Of a DNA stretch of 64,000 nt, positions 1 to 10,017 are shown in pieces. The DNA is from Paenibacillus guangzhouensis (lineage in GTDB: Bacteria > Bacillota > Bacilli > Paenibacillales > Paenibacillaceae). Location of the stretch: the NCBI RefSeq assembly GCF_009363075.1, contig NZ_CP045293.1, positions 1,426,001 through 1,490,000 of the forward strand. Direction: 5' to 3'. The notes beneath the pieces were generated by a model. That model made no database searches. It was not told the origin of the DNA and was given only the letters and a program-made list of their open reading frames with translations. How positions within the stretch are numbered: position 1 is the first letter of the stretch; the number at the start of each line of letters is the position of its first letter. The position numbers and the translations under genes were made by a program.

Positions 1-2172
1 GCCGCCCAAGCGTGCCCCGGCGCGCAGCGCCTGCACGAGGAACATATTCTGGTGGGTCACGACTCCGTCATTCGGCTGATCCATCTCGGACCAGTCGAGC
101 AGATTCCAGCTCTTGATATCCAGGAGTCCTTGGTCGTTGAGCTTGGCGACATAGTGCTCCAACGTAAAACGTATAGTTTCGTACATCTCGGATGCAAATG
201 CTTCATCGCCCGTCTGATCATAATATTCCGCACAAGCCGTTGCCCAGAAAAATGTCCAATTCGGGATCACGCTAACCCATCCACTAGGCACCTGGTCCGC
301 ATATAAAGGCGTTTGCCCTTTCGATCGCGGAACAAGCCTGAGGCAGCGTTTGACGATTTCATGCACGCCGAATAAGTAGTTGCTGACAAGAGCCTCATTG
401 CGGCTATCTCCCACCCAGAACGTCTGCTCATAAGCCGGGCAGTCGACAAACGTATCTTCCATGCACAGCTTCGTCGTGTGCCGGCTAATTTCCCAGATAT
501 CGCACAGCAGTGCATCCGAACAGGCGAACCGTCCGACTTCCGCTACGGGATAATTGCTCTGGATCATGGTCACGTTGAAGATCTTTACTGGTTTTTGAGC
601 TCCCCGTACCGTCAATGCCAAATAGCGGAGACCCCGGCGAATCGGAGACTCGTATCGCTGACGCCCGGTACGGCAGATGTATCGAAGCGTATGGTCAAGC
701 CCAAACGTGTTTTGCCGGTAATCCCCATTCATGTATTCAAAACCGTACCAATCGAGTACGGTACCTTCGTCAGCCTCGACTTCGAAGCTCAGATATCCCG
801 AATATTCTTTGCCCAAATCGAGCAATACCTCCGTATCGTATCCATCAAAAATAGGGATGATCGCGGCTTCTGCATTCGCAATCACGGCATTTTGAAGCTG
901 CGCGGGCACCGTGCAGCGAATAGGGTCCTTATGCCACGCGCATAGCGCGAAAACGTCCACTTCAGATACATATTTCATGTCGACCGGTCGAAGCCATGCT
1001 TGGTATGCCTGCAGATCTTCAAGGACCTTCACCTTTTCAACGAGTTCCAGATATACGGGGTGATGAGAATCCAGCGCTCTCGTGGCTTGATGATTCGAAT
1101 CCATGATGGCATCAAACGGCCCGATCCGCAACCAAGCCGACAGCAGATCATCATCGCGAAGAAGGAGTGGGGGCTTGAACAGGAGTTCATCCGCTTCGTC
1201 TGCATATAAGCCAATTTGCATCTTCCCCGTATGAATCCAGCTGGAAACGTCGATCACGAGCAGATTATCGCCTTCCAGAAGCTCGACATCGATAAAACGC
1301 GCAGAATCGGTCCTGTATATCCGATTTGCATCGATCCTATTCCCATTCAAGTACAGCGCTGAAAGGCACTCGCCGCTCTGAAGAAAGCCAAGCGTCGCCC
1401 GACACGCTTGAGCTGATAGAATGACCGTCGCGGCATAACCTAGAAATTGAATGGGGTTCGCATGGTCCTCGCTGCCATCCATCCATGCATTGCGAACATC
1501 GATCGCCGTGGTGAGTTGGAACGATTTCACCTTCGACAGCGATTCGACGCGGATGGGAGATACGACTTCATCAGTCAGATGAGGAATGTCGCGCGGCATC
1601 AGCGTCGTCCATGGCGCCATGCCGACTGGTCCTATTACGGATGCAGAGGACCAGCCGGTATTATCAAATAACTCGTTCGACCACTCCGAACTCCATACGA
1701 ACGCATCCACGAATTCGGAGTATGCATGCTGGCAAGATGCCCGTGGCGCCCGAGGATGATGCCCGAGATGAAGGGAGGTCCGCCACGTCGCGTCCGTCGC
1801 TGCCAGAACTCGGCCTTCATCGTCGTTCAACTCAACCAGCAAGCCTCCGCGGCCGCGCAAGTAATAAAAGGTTGAAACCCCATAATGCATGACAAGCACG
1901 GCAATCGAATTGGATTCGCCCGGCTTCAACAGATGGCCGACTTCATACGTGTCGAAGGACTGCTCGAAAGGCCAGGATCGAACCGGTCCGCGTCCTATCC
2001 GCGTACCGTTTACGTACAGAACATAACGCGAATCGGCCGTTATTCGAAGACTGGCGTACGCTATGCCATCCGCGGGAATCGCGAAGGTCTTGCGGAAGCA
2101 TCTCCATTCATTGCGGGGACTTGCTTCGCCTTCCGCCCAAATCCAATGGGCATGCCAATCCTTCATTGTCAT
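1..2172 (-). CDS. Alpha-L-rhamnosidase-like GH78 protein (C-terminus beyond window)
   Basis: This open frame runs from an ATG at 2172 to the left edge (724 codons seen, no stop), so the gene is cut by the window. Start: AAGGAGGGG lies about 11 bases upstream of 2172; a second ATG is at 2166. The N-terminal 200 residues look like the beta-rich rhamnosidase N-domain (WIWAEGE, YVLYVNGTRIGRGP). The catalytic-region motif DCPAYEQ..WVGDSR has D577, E582 and D589, the same spacing as the Asp/Glu/Asp set known in GH78 enzymes. No signal peptide is visible, so it probably acts inside the cell on short rhamnosides. It is divergent from the AraC gene at 2305, its likely regulator. Unlike the second rhamnosidase gene, no lesion is seen in the visible part. 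The family call is firm; the substrate is inferred. Confidence 0.87.
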   Translation of the reverse strand, partial: MTMKDWHAHWIWAEGEASPRNEWRCFRKTFAIPADGIAYASLRITADSRYVLYVNGTRIGRGPVRSWPFEQSFDTYEVGHLLKPGESNSIAVLVMHYGVSTFYYLRGRGGLLVELNDDEGRVLAATDATWRTSLHLGHHPRAPRASCQHAYSEFVDAFVWSSEWSNELFDNTGWSSASVIGPVGMAPWTTLMPRDIPHLTDEVVSPIRVESLSKVKSFQLTTAIDVRNAWMDGSEDHANPIQFLGYAATVILSAQACRATLGFLQSGECLSALYLNGNRIDANRIYRTDSARFIDVELLEGDNLLVIDVSSWIHTGKMQIGLYADEADELLFKPPLLLRDDDLLSAWLRIGPFDAIMDSNHQATRALDSHHPVYLELVEKVKVLEDLQAYQAWLRPVDMKYVSEVDVFALCAWHKDPIRCTVPAQLQNAVIANAEAAIIPIFDGYDTEVLLDLGKEYSGYLSFEVEADEGTVLDWYGFEYMNGDYRQNTFGLDHTLRYICRTGRQRYESPIRRGLRYLALTVRGAQKPVKIFNVTMIQSNYPVAEVGRFACSDALLCDIWEISRHTTKLCMEDTFVDCPAYEQTFWVGDSRNEALVSNYLFGVHEIVKRCLRLVPRSKGQTPLYADQVPSGWVSVIPNWTFFWATACAEYYDQTGDEAFASEMYETIRFTLEHYVAKLNDQGLLDIKSWNLLDWSEMDQPNDGVVTHQNMFLVQALRAGARLGG

Positions 2173-2244
2173 TGATCCAATCCCCTCCTTATCTTGACTA
2201 CTTCATCATTCATCATAAGCAAAAGAACTAAGTCGAGTTATAGG

Positions 2245-2273
2245 TTGATCACGACATTTTATAGGTATATGAT
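2245..2273 (+). promoter_or_regulatory. Sigma-A-type promoter of the AraC gene
   Basis: TTGATC (2245-2250) and TATGAT (2268-2273) are separated by exactly 17 bases, 32 bases before the ATG at 2305. This is a good match to a vegetative promoter and supports the start at 2305/2308 over longer reading of the frame. Confidence 0.6.
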
Positions 2274-2304
2274 GACCATATCATCTTTAAGATCGGAGGG
2301 CCTT

Positions 2305-3198
2305 ATGATGCACAGACCGGAATACATGGTGACGAGAGGGGAACAATTTTTCAAGAATGGATTTTCGATCTACGTCAATCAGGTGTCCGAACGCTTTGAA
2401 TTGCCGGAACATGCCCATGATTTCTTTGAAATTAGCTATGTCTTGGAAGGCAGCGGATTCCATTACATCGGAGACCAGACCATCCGGGTGACTAAAGGCG
2501 ATTTGTTCTATCTTCCGATCGGCGTCACCCATATTTTCCGGCCGACTTCCGCAGATCCGAACAAACCATTGATCATTGGCAATTGCATCTTCGATGAACA
2601 GCTCTTTCGCTTTCTGACCGCCGTCCTTCCTGAGCAATTCGGGATGTATCGTTTTCAGAGGATCATGGAGGAGAAGGGCGCATGGCTTCAAATGAGGGAG
2701 CGTATAAGCGAGTTCGCGCCCATATTCGAATCATTGCTATTGGAATTCGAACAGAAGCGCACGGGTTATCAGACTATGATGTGCGGACTTCTGCTCCAGT
2801 TATTGATCGGCATGGAACGCGCGTTGGGTGACGAGAAGGAACCGATAAGCTTCGATCATGAGAGGATGGATGCGGTCATGCGCTGCATTCGGAGCCGCAT
2901 GCACGATAAGCTCACGTTGTCGGACGCAGCCCGTGATGCCGGCATGGGGACGAGGCAGCTGCAACGCATGATCGCCAAAAGCACGGGGCGGTCATTTTCG
3001 GAACTCGTGGCGCACGAAAGAATAGAGCATAGCTGCCGATTGCTTAAGGATCAAGCGATGCGAGGGGTAACAATCGCGGACATCGCGTCAAGCGTCGGCA
3101 TTCACGATCCGAAACGGTTCTATCGGTTGTTCAAGAACAAAACCGGCACGACGCCTGCCAGCTATCGAAAAGAGGGCGGCATCGCGAATCCGGGCTGA
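2305..3198 (+). CDS. AraC-family transcriptional regulator
   Basis: About 297 residues. The N-terminal half is a cupin-like sensor domain (LPEHAHDFFEISYVLEG, then GDLFYLPIGVTHIFRP), typical of AraC regulators that bind sugars. The C-terminal 100 residues hold two helix-turn-helix units (LSDAARDAGMGTRQLQRM; IADIASSVGIHDPKRFYRLF) and the usual TGTTPASYRK end. The frame is open upstream to 2194, but GGAGGG at 2295-2300 and the promoter at 2245-2273 point to ATG 2305 or 2308. It sits between two GH78 genes, divergent from the first, so it probably controls rhamnoside use. It is intact in this otherwise decayed locus. Confidence 0.9.
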   Translation: MMHRPEYMVTRGEQFFKNGFSIYVNQVSERFELPEHAHDFFEISYVLEGSGFHYIGDQTIRVTKGDLFYLPIGVTHIFRPTSADPNKPLIIGNCIFDEQLFRFLTAVLPEQFGMYRFQRIMEEKGAWLQMRERISEFAPIFESLLLEFEQKRTGYQTMMCGLLLQLLIGMERALGDEKEPISFDHERMDAVMRCIRSRMHDKLTLSDAARDAGMGTRQLQRMIAKSTGRSFSELVAHERIEHSCRLLKDQAMRGVTIADIASSVGIHDPKRFYRLFKNKTGTTPASYRKEGGIANPG

Positions 3199-3243
3199 TA
3201 ATTCGTATTGCCTTCTTCGTGATGCCGTTTTCACTCGTCTAGA

Positions 3244-5877
3244 TCACAATAAAGCGGTAACGGCCCGAACCGAATCGGATCGGATCGTCACTTCATCGTG
3301 AAGACGCTCACCTTCGAACAAATCTTCAATAGCAGTACTAAGCGCATTGTCCTTCCACACAAGGTTTCCTGATATTCGCTCATAAACTTGCACTTCGTCC
3401 AGCGGTTTAGATCGCATGTGGGATGTCAGCTGCAATTCCGCCAAGGCTCCCGCAGGCACTTCTAGCGCCACTTCGATGCCATCAATAGGAGCCTGTCGTT
3501 CCCATCTTATCCGCGTCACTCCGAAAGGCGTCGGTATACTAGCTTCGGCAAACGCAAGGTCTTCAGGGCAATACGGCTGGAAGCGGATCGTGCTGAATCC
3601 AGGCGCCGCGATTTGAATGCCGGCGACATATTCATAAAGCAGCCGTGCAGGATACCCGTTCCATGCATGGCTGTGCGATTCGATATCATCCCAGCCTTCC
3701 CACATCGTCGGCGAGCCTTGCGCGATCATGTACCCCCACCCGGGGAAATCTGTTTTGCGCAGCAGGGCGTAAGCCTTGTCAGCGTATCCATGGTCGAACA
3801 ATAGCCGCAGCAAAGGCAGGGACAGAACGGCTCGCGCTTCCCAGGCCTGCTCGGCAATGCGCTTCAGGATTGCGGATGCATCAGCCGTCCGAGGCGCGAG
3901 TCCCTCCAACAAGGCTAAGGCATTTACCCCTTGATGCTGCGAAGGCGATCCCAGACTATCCATGAATCCGTTCGATTCGGAATCAAACAATGAATTCGCG
4001 ATGGTTCTTGCGCTGCGAATCGACATCGCCGTCCACGATTCGATATCGCCGTCCAACCCGGCGATCGCAGCCATTTTCGCTAGCAGTCTCAGCGCCCGAC
4101 ACAGCTTCGTGTTCTGAACTGTCAGCACATCCCCGCTCTCATCAACGGTCGGGTAGGGCCAGTCGCTGATATGCCACCACGCGCTCTTGTGCAAGAGTCC
4201 CTCTTGATCGCACATGGAGAGCCAATAAGAAACCGAACGCTTGGCGGCGTCATAATGGCGCCGGATGATGCTGATGTCTCCGGTCGCTTCGTATACTTTC
4301 CAGAGCAAGCTAACGAAGTGCAAATCCCACTCCGGAATGCGAATCGCGAAATCGGGATGTTCGTCATTGCTAGGGGCTACGAAGGGAAATGCGCCATCTG
4401 GCTTCTGCGCTGCGGCGAAGTCGATCAGTGTCTTCTCCAGCATGGCCGCAGATGTACCGAAATGATAGAGCAGCAACTCCGCCTGCAAATCGCTATCGGC
4501 CAGATATTGTGCTTGTTCTCGATGGGGACAGTCTACGACTTGTCCCAGAATATTGTTCTTCTGCGTCCGGACACAGGCTTCGTGCAGGGTGTTCAAGTAG
4601 GGATCCGAACTATGGAACAGCCCCACTTCCAGTAGTCCCGTACGTACGGCTGCGACCATCTGTCCCACTTGAAGCGGAACGGGATAGCCTGTGACTTCGA
4701 TATAGCGGAACGCCTTGTGCGTCATGGCGGGTTCCCATTCTTCTATATCATCGCCGCGCATCGTATATTGATCATAATAATGCTCAGACGTCTCGTTGCA
4801 CACTTTGCGTTCCACGCCTCCATCCGCAGCGAGCTGCTCTGAGTAACGTACGCGCACGGCCGTGTTCCGTATGCCCGGTAGACGCAAGCGGACCCATCCG
4901 GAGACGATGCGTCCAGCATCATAGATAAGGCGGCAACCGTCAGAAGTATGTTCTGAACTTTCAAGCTCGGGGAGGAATAGGTCCTCAATGTCTCCTTCGG
5001 GAATGCGCTGCGGCGTCAAACGCCACCCGGCTTCTGCTGCTGGGGATAGCTCAGCGCGACGGTATCGGTTATTGCTGTATCCATAGCGGGTCCAAGAGGT
5101 GTGCAGTTTGCGCGCGTCTACGTCCTCGATCGGGGTGATTCTTTGATTCTGCTGGAAGGGAGTACCGGAACGATGGGTGCCGCTCTCGTAATGCTCCCAG
5201 TCGGTTCCAGTTGCCCATCGACGCCGTTCGCCATCTTGCATGACGAGATCCGCCTGTATGATGAGGCCGGGCAACCCGTCCACGGCATATTGCCCGCCCC
5301 CTCCCAAATACAGCGCGATGACCGCCAAGCAGTTGAGACCGTCCGGATGAAGCAGCGGCGTGATGTCGTAGGTGACATACAGCTTGCCGTGCGACGGATC
5401 GGATGGAGCTGGACTCACATAACCGCCGACACGCTTCCCGTTGATCAATAGCTGGAAATGATGGTGGGTGGAGATGGATAAATAAGCGTAGAGTACGGAC
5501 TGTTCTAACACGTATTCTTTGCGGAAATAGGCGAACTGGTTGGGTGAGACAGGTTCGCCGTTCCAAATCCAGTCGGCGGTCCAGTCGGCAGGCGAGAGTC
5601 CGGTTACGAAGTTTGCTTCCGATTCAACCGGATCAGGATAACCATCCACCCATACGCGTAGTTTCCAACGATAGCGTTGATGCGGCTGAAGCACTGGACC
5701 GTCATAGAATAGGAATGGCATTGTTGTGCGGTAGATGCCGCTATTCCAGAGTTCAAGGTCTGTGGAACCGTCTTCCCGAAGCGGGAGGAGGGAGACCTGG
5801 CAGCATTGTTGCCTAATCCGTCGTCGATCACTGACGAGCTGCCATGCGAACGTAAAGGCTCCGGGGTCGACGCCCAC
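3244..5877 (-). CDS. Alpha-L-rhamnosidase (GH78), ancestral start cut off by a TAG
   Basis: 877 residues from GTG 5877. Domain order fits GH78: N-terminal Fn3-like region, beta-domain around 100-230 (WIWNGEPVSPNQFAYFRKE), then an (alpha/alpha)6 barrel. The catalytic motif DCPHREQAQYLAD gives D449, E454 and D461 with the spacing known for GH78, and MWEGWD supplies a further acidic residue. No signal peptide, so cytoplasmic. Oddity: the frame continues upstream of 5877 through residues LTIEGQARP, which look like the normal family N-terminus, to a TAG at 5907-5905 and then to ATG 5931, which has a good AGGAG site. GTG 5877 has only a weak site. Translation is therefore probably weak or lost, and the gene may be an early pseudogene. 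Divergent from the rha run. Confidence 0.85.
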   Translation of the reverse strand: MGVDPGAFTFAWQLVSDRRRIRQQCCQVSLLPLREDGSTDLELWNSGIYRTTMPFLFYDGPVLQPHQRYRWKLRVWVDGYPDPVESEANFVTGLSPADWTADWIWNGEPVSPNQFAYFRKEYVLEQSVLYAYLSISTHHHFQLLINGKRVGGYVSPAPSDPSHGKLYVTYDITPLLHPDGLNCLAVIALYLGGGGQYAVDGLPGLIIQADLVMQDGERRRWATGTDWEHYESGTHRSGTPFQQNQRITPIEDVDARKLHTSWTRYGYSNNRYRRAELSPAAEAGWRLTPQRIPEGDIEDLFLPELESSEHTSDGCRLIYDAGRIVSGWVRLRLPGIRNTAVRVRYSEQLAADGGVERKVCNETSEHYYDQYTMRGDDIEEWEPAMTHKAFRYIEVTGYPVPLQVGQMVAAVRTGLLEVGLFHSSDPYLNTLHEACVRTQKNNILGQVVDCPHREQAQYLADSDLQAELLLYHFGTSAAMLEKTLIDFAAAQKPDGAFPFVAPSNDEHPDFAIRIPEWDLHFVSLLWKVYEATGDISIIRRHYDAAKRSVSYWLSMCDQEGLLHKSAWWHISDWPYPTVDESGDVLTVQNTKLCRALRLLAKMAAIAGLDGDIESWTAMSIRSARTIANSLFDSESNGFMDSLGSPSQHQGVNALALLEGLAPRTADASAILKRIAEQAWEARAVLSLPLLRLLFDHGYADKAYALLRKTDFPGWGYMIAQGSPTMWEGWDDIESHSHAWNGYPARLLYEYVAGIQIAAPGFSTIRFQPYCPEDLAFAEASIPTPFGVTRIRWERQAPIDGIEVALEVPAGALAELQLTSHMRSKPLDEVQVYERISGNLVWKDNALSTAIEDLFEGERLHDEVTIRSDSVRAVTALL

Positions 5878-6000
5878 CGGTCGTGCTTGACCTTCGATCG
5901 TTAGCTAGGCGAGAGACAATTTGTTTTTCATGGGCAATCGTCTCCTATACATGAGCGTGTTTTCAATCATTATAAGCGAGAAAATACGGAAGTCCAATCA

Positions 6001-6076
6001 TTTATATATTTTGTTTAGTTTTATATATTTTTGTTTTCAAACAAAAACAAAATGATAACGTTAAAACAAAAGTGAA
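6001..6076. promoter_or_regulatory. Divergent regulatory region with TTTTGTTT palindrome
   Basis: This AT-rich gap lies between the rhamnosidase and rha run. It has two near-identical direct repeats (TTTATATATTTTGTTTAG at 6001; again from 6020 with one extra T), and a perfect palindrome TTTTGTTT-TC-AAACAAAA at 6029-6046. Further ACAAAA copies follow at 6045-6070. Repeated T-rich/TTTGTTT half-sites are typical of DeoR-family operators, and a DeoR-type gene closes this run, so I infer its operator. An imperfect cre-like TGATAACGTTAAAA lies at 6053-6066. Confidence 0.5.
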
Positions 6077-6101
6077 TAAAAACGTCCGGAGGGATATTCA
6101 C

Positions 6102-7162
6102 ATGGTGCAAAGTTTGGGTTCCCTACATTCGTCCGGGTTCAAGCTATCCCACATGATCGCGGAAGGCGTATCGGCGAATCCGAAGGCGGAATTGGTCTTA
6201 ATGGAGAAGCACGGCTTGGTAACATGGGGAGAAACCTCGGAGGCGGCATACGCTCAGACGATCAAGATCATTAGCGAAGCTGAAGCTTATATTGAGGCAC
6301 GCGTGCAGGAAGATAAGGTGTTCGGTGGCCTGAAGCATCAAGCCTTACCGGCTGAGGTCCGCGGCGGGATTGCCGCTCAGATCATGCCGGCGATTCGCGG
6401 CGCCGTTAGCGTTCGGAAGAACATGATCCTCTCATTTGACGACGGCGACGACGTGCTGCAATTCGTGGGCTGCCAGAACGCGCATGCTTTGTCTCAAGTC
6501 GGGGCGGCATGCCCGGACCAATTGGTTCATACGAAAGTCGTCCCGCTGTTCATCGATTGGACCCCGTCTGCGGATGACCTGGACGGATTGAAGGCCAGGC
6601 TGAAAGAGGGCATTGCCGCGTACGAAGCAAGCTATACAGCTTATTTCGAGCGCAACATGAACGACGGCGATGTCATGTTCGACGCTGCGCCGCGTGTCAT
6701 TCTGATCCCTGGCGTGGGGATGATCAATACCGGCAAGAACTGGGCGATGTCTCGAGTGAGCGGCGCGCTGTACCATCGGGCAATTGCCGTCATGCGTGGG
6801 GCTGCCATGCTTGGCGAATTCGTGTCGCTCAGTGAGAACGAGTCCTATCAAGTGGAGTACTGGCCGCTGGAACTGTACAAATTATCGCTTGCCCCCCGGA
6901 AATGGAATTCTCTCGCAAGGTGGCTCTCATCACCGGCGGGGCGGGTGGCATTGGCAGCGAAACGGCTCGATGTCTTGCATCTGAAGGGGCGCATGTCGTC
7001 CTGGCGGATCTAAATCTGGAAGGCGCGGAGAAAGCTGCTGCCGACATTAATCCGCGTGATATTGCCGAAGGCGTTGCGTTCTTCGCGTCTTCGAAATCGA
7101 ATAAAACGACCGGCTGCACATTGACGATCGATGGCGGCGTGCCTGCCGCTTTTACCCGATAA
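6102..7162 (+). pseudogene. rhaEW: Broken rhamnulose-1-phosphate aldolase / lactaldehyde dehydrogenase fusion
   Basis: The intact family fuses a class II aldolase to a short-chain dehydrogenase (roughly 690 residues); it splits L-rhamnulose-1-phosphate and oxidises lactaldehyde. Here GGAGGG precedes ATG 6102, MVQSL starts normally, then the text jumps to the mid-aldolase motif WVPYIRPG, read out of frame at 6115-6138. A missing T near 6138-6140 returns the frame to FKLSHMIAEGV. The middle (LVLMEKHGLVTWGE) is well kept. A C run of six at 6892-6897, where seven would keep frame, shifts the dehydrogenase domain (VALITGGAGGIGSE) out of frame. Around 7043-7056 that domain is deleted internally: ADIN joins PRDIAEGVAFFAS, leaving only both ends. 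Certainly non-functional as the bifunctional enzyme. Confidence 0.88.
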
Positions 7163-7231
7163 TTCAAACGGTCCGAGTGCATCAGATGCATGGATGTCCC
7201 AATCCAATGACCAAATTGAGGTGAGGTTGAA

Positions 7232-8487
7232 GTGGACTTCAAGATTCAAGACCATTATGAAATGGCAAAAGAGCTGTATGCAGCGCACGGCATTGACGTT
7301 GATCAAGCACTAGAGAAGCTGGCATCGATCAAAATCTCTATCCCTTGCTGGCAAGGCGATGACGTCAGGGGATTCTTAAACCGCGAACAGAACTTAACCG
7401 GGGGGATCGCCGTCACGGGCAGCTATGCCGGAGCGGCGCGAACGCCAAATGAGCTTCGTCGCGATCTGGAAAAGGCTTTGTCCCTTATTCCTGGCAAGCA
7501 TAATGTTAACCTTCACGCCATTTATGCGGAGACCGACGAACAAGTCGAGCTCGACAAGCTGGAGCCGAAGCACTACGTTTCTTGGGTGGCGTGGGCAAAA
7601 GAACAAGGCGTAGGACTGGATTTCAATCCAACCTGTTTCTCGCACGAGAAGGCCAAAGACGGGTTTACACTAAGCCACCCGGACCCGGCCATTCGTCGGT
7701 TCTGGATAGACCATTGCAGAGTCTCACGCAAGATCGGCGCTTTTTTCGGCGAGCACCTCGGCCAAACCTGCATCACGAACGTATGGATTCCTGACGGTTA
7801 CAAGGATGTTCCGGCAGATCGCCTTGCGACAAGACAAAGACTTCAGGAGGCGCTTGACGAGGTATTTGCCGAAGAACTTCCCCCGGCTCATAACTTGGAC
7901 GCCATCGAGAGCAAGCTGTTCGGTCTCGGATCGGAGGCCTATACGGTCGGCTCACATGAATTCTATATGGGCTATGGCATTCGCAACCATAAATTAATTT
8001 GTCTCGATACAGGACATTTCCATCCGACGGAATCGATATCGAACAAATTGTCCGCACTATCGTTATTTATGGACGGTATTCTGCTGCATCTGAGCCGTCC
8101 GATGCGTTGGGACAGTGACCATGTCGTCACGCTTGATGACGAACTGATTGATATTGCCCGTGAATTGGTGCGCGGGAACTGCTGGAGAAGACGTACATCG
8201 GTCTTGATTACTTCGATGCCAGCATGAACCGGATTGCCGCTTGGGTCATTGGGACGCGCAACGCGATCAAAGCGCTTCTTCGCGCACTCCTTGAGCTGAT
8301 TGATGCTTTGAAGCAAGCGGAGCGCGAAGGGGACTTTACGACTCGCCTTGCGCTAATAGAGGAATTCAGAACGTATCCATTCGGGGCGGTATGGGACTAT
8401 TATTGCGCCGCACAAGGCGTTCCCGTTCGGGAAGATTGGCTGGCCGAAGTGAAAGCCTATGAACGAGAGGTCCTCATGAAGCGGTAA
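7232..8487 (+). pseudogene. rhaA: L-rhamnose isomerase gene with a frameshift
   Basis: L-rhamnose isomerase converts L-rhamnose to L-rhamnulose. The GTG start at 7232 has GAGGTGAGGT just upstream. The first 315 residues are in one frame ([41 protein letters not shown]), including metal-site segments. At about 8179 one C is missing (GGGAACTGCTGG where GGGAACCTGCTGG keeps the family text [20 protein letters not shown]); translation then runs into a nonsense tail ending at 8227. The rest of the enzyme continues in another frame to 8487 ([12 protein letters not shown]). Apart from that one base the gene looks full length, so this is either a young mutation or a base-calling error. Confidence 0.88.
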
Positions 8488-8523
8488 CGAATCAACGAAA
8501 AAGGAGGATCCCCTTTAAAGCAT

Positions 8524-9989
8524 ATGATCGCATTCGACCTGGGGGCTAGCAGTGGCAGGGCAGTCCTGGGTCGCCTGATTGATGGCAAAATCGAAATGAC
8601 GGAGCTCCATCGGTTTTCCAACGATCCGGTGCAGGTAGGACAGCGCTTGCACTGGGATATTTTGCGGTTGTATCATGAAATCAAACAAGCGCTTATGCTC
8701 ACTAAGCATATTGGAGTGGAACTTAGCAGTATCGGCATCGATGCATGGGCGGTAGATTTCGGGTTTATCGGTCCTGACGGCGAACTCGTCGGCAATCCGT
8801 ATCACTATCGCGATCAACATACTGAGAACATAATGGGGAAAGTGTTCGCCGAAGTTCCAGCTTCCGAGATTTTCGCAACAACGGGTATTCAATTTCTGCA
8901 GTTCAATTCGCTATTTCAGCTTTATGCCTTGAAGCAGGCTGGTTCTTCTTGGCTGAAAAAGGAAAACCGGTTGCTCATGATACCAGATTTGCTGAGATAC
9001 TTTTTAACCGGCGAGATGCATCACGAGTTTACCAATGCAACGACCACCCAGCTGTTTAACCCGAGGACGGGTGATTGGGATTATGGGCTGCTGGCCCAAT
9101 TAGGCTTGCATACATCCTGGCTCGGGAATGTGTTGCAGCCGGGAAGCAATGCAGGTACGCTGCGGGCGTCCGTCTGCGATGAGCTCGGCATCCCATCGAT
9201 TCCGGTGTACGCAGTGGCCGAGCATGATACCGCTTCAGCGGTTGTGGCCGTTCCGGCGACGGACCGATCTTTTGCGTACGTATGCTGCGGCACTTGGTCT
9301 TTAATGGGGACCGAAGTACAGGAGCCTGTCATTAATCAGCTATCGCAGGATCTCAATTACACGAATGAAGGCGGCGCTTTCGGGACGTATCGCTTGCTCA
9401 AAAATATTATGGGCTTATGGCTATTGCAGGAAAGCCGCCGTGCTTGGGAGAACGATGGTGTGGCCTATGATTACTCAGAATTGATGCGGTTGGCGGGCGA
9501 AGCAGCGCCGTTCCGGTCGTTCATCGATCCCGATGACCACGATTTCCTAGCTGCAGGCGACATGCCTTCCCGAATTGCCCGCTATTGCGAGCGGACTGGG
9601 CAGCAAGCATCGCAGAGCGTGGGGGAAACGGTAAGGTGATCTTGGTAAGTCTTGCGTTTAAATATCGTTATGTATTTGAAATGACGGAGCGGGTAGCCGA
9701 GGAATACTTTCCTAGCTTGCATATGGTTGGCGGGGGGATTCATAATACGTTATTATGCCAATGGACGTCTAATGCAATTGGCAAGCCGGTCTGGGCTGGC
9801 CCTGCGGAGGGCAGCGCGATCGGGAACTTGGCGGTTCAGTGGATCGCTCAGGGGGTATGGAAAGATATTTGGGATGCGCGTCAATCCATTCGGGATTCTT
9901 TTCCCATTGCCGAATATCGGCCGCTTGAACATTCAACGTGGAGCCGCGCATACAAGAAATTCATCACACGAACTGGATTAGAATCATAA
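8524..9989 (+). pseudogene. rhaB: Rhamnulokinase gene with a frameshift
   Basis: Rhamnulokinase (FGGY kinase family) phosphorylates L-rhamnulose. The N-terminus FDLGASSGRAVLG is the nucleotide-binding phosphate-1 motif; IDAWAVDFGF and the later CCGTWSLMGTE segment fit RhaB. Near 9638 one base is lost (AGGTGATC where AGGTGCATC would give VRCILVSLAFKYR), so the frame ends at 9639, while the C-terminal part with MVGGGIHNTLLCQWTSNAIG continues in another frame to 9989. The ribosome binding site AAAGGAGG lies about 16 bases from ATG 8524, unusually far, so the original start may have been lost or lie in the TTA codon at 8515. Follows rhaA by 36 bases in the same run. Confidence 0.87.
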
Positions 9990-10017
9990 ACGTTCGGTCG
10001 GCGAAATGAGGTAAACC

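Noticed and set aside
2287-2691. 134-residue minus-strand frame
   Set aside because: Antisense to the AraC gene with clear domains; no site before the start.
6102-9989. All rha frameshifts as programmed frameshifting
   Set aside because: No slippery heptamer with downstream structure was seen, the intact family needs one frame, and large deletions lie in the same run.
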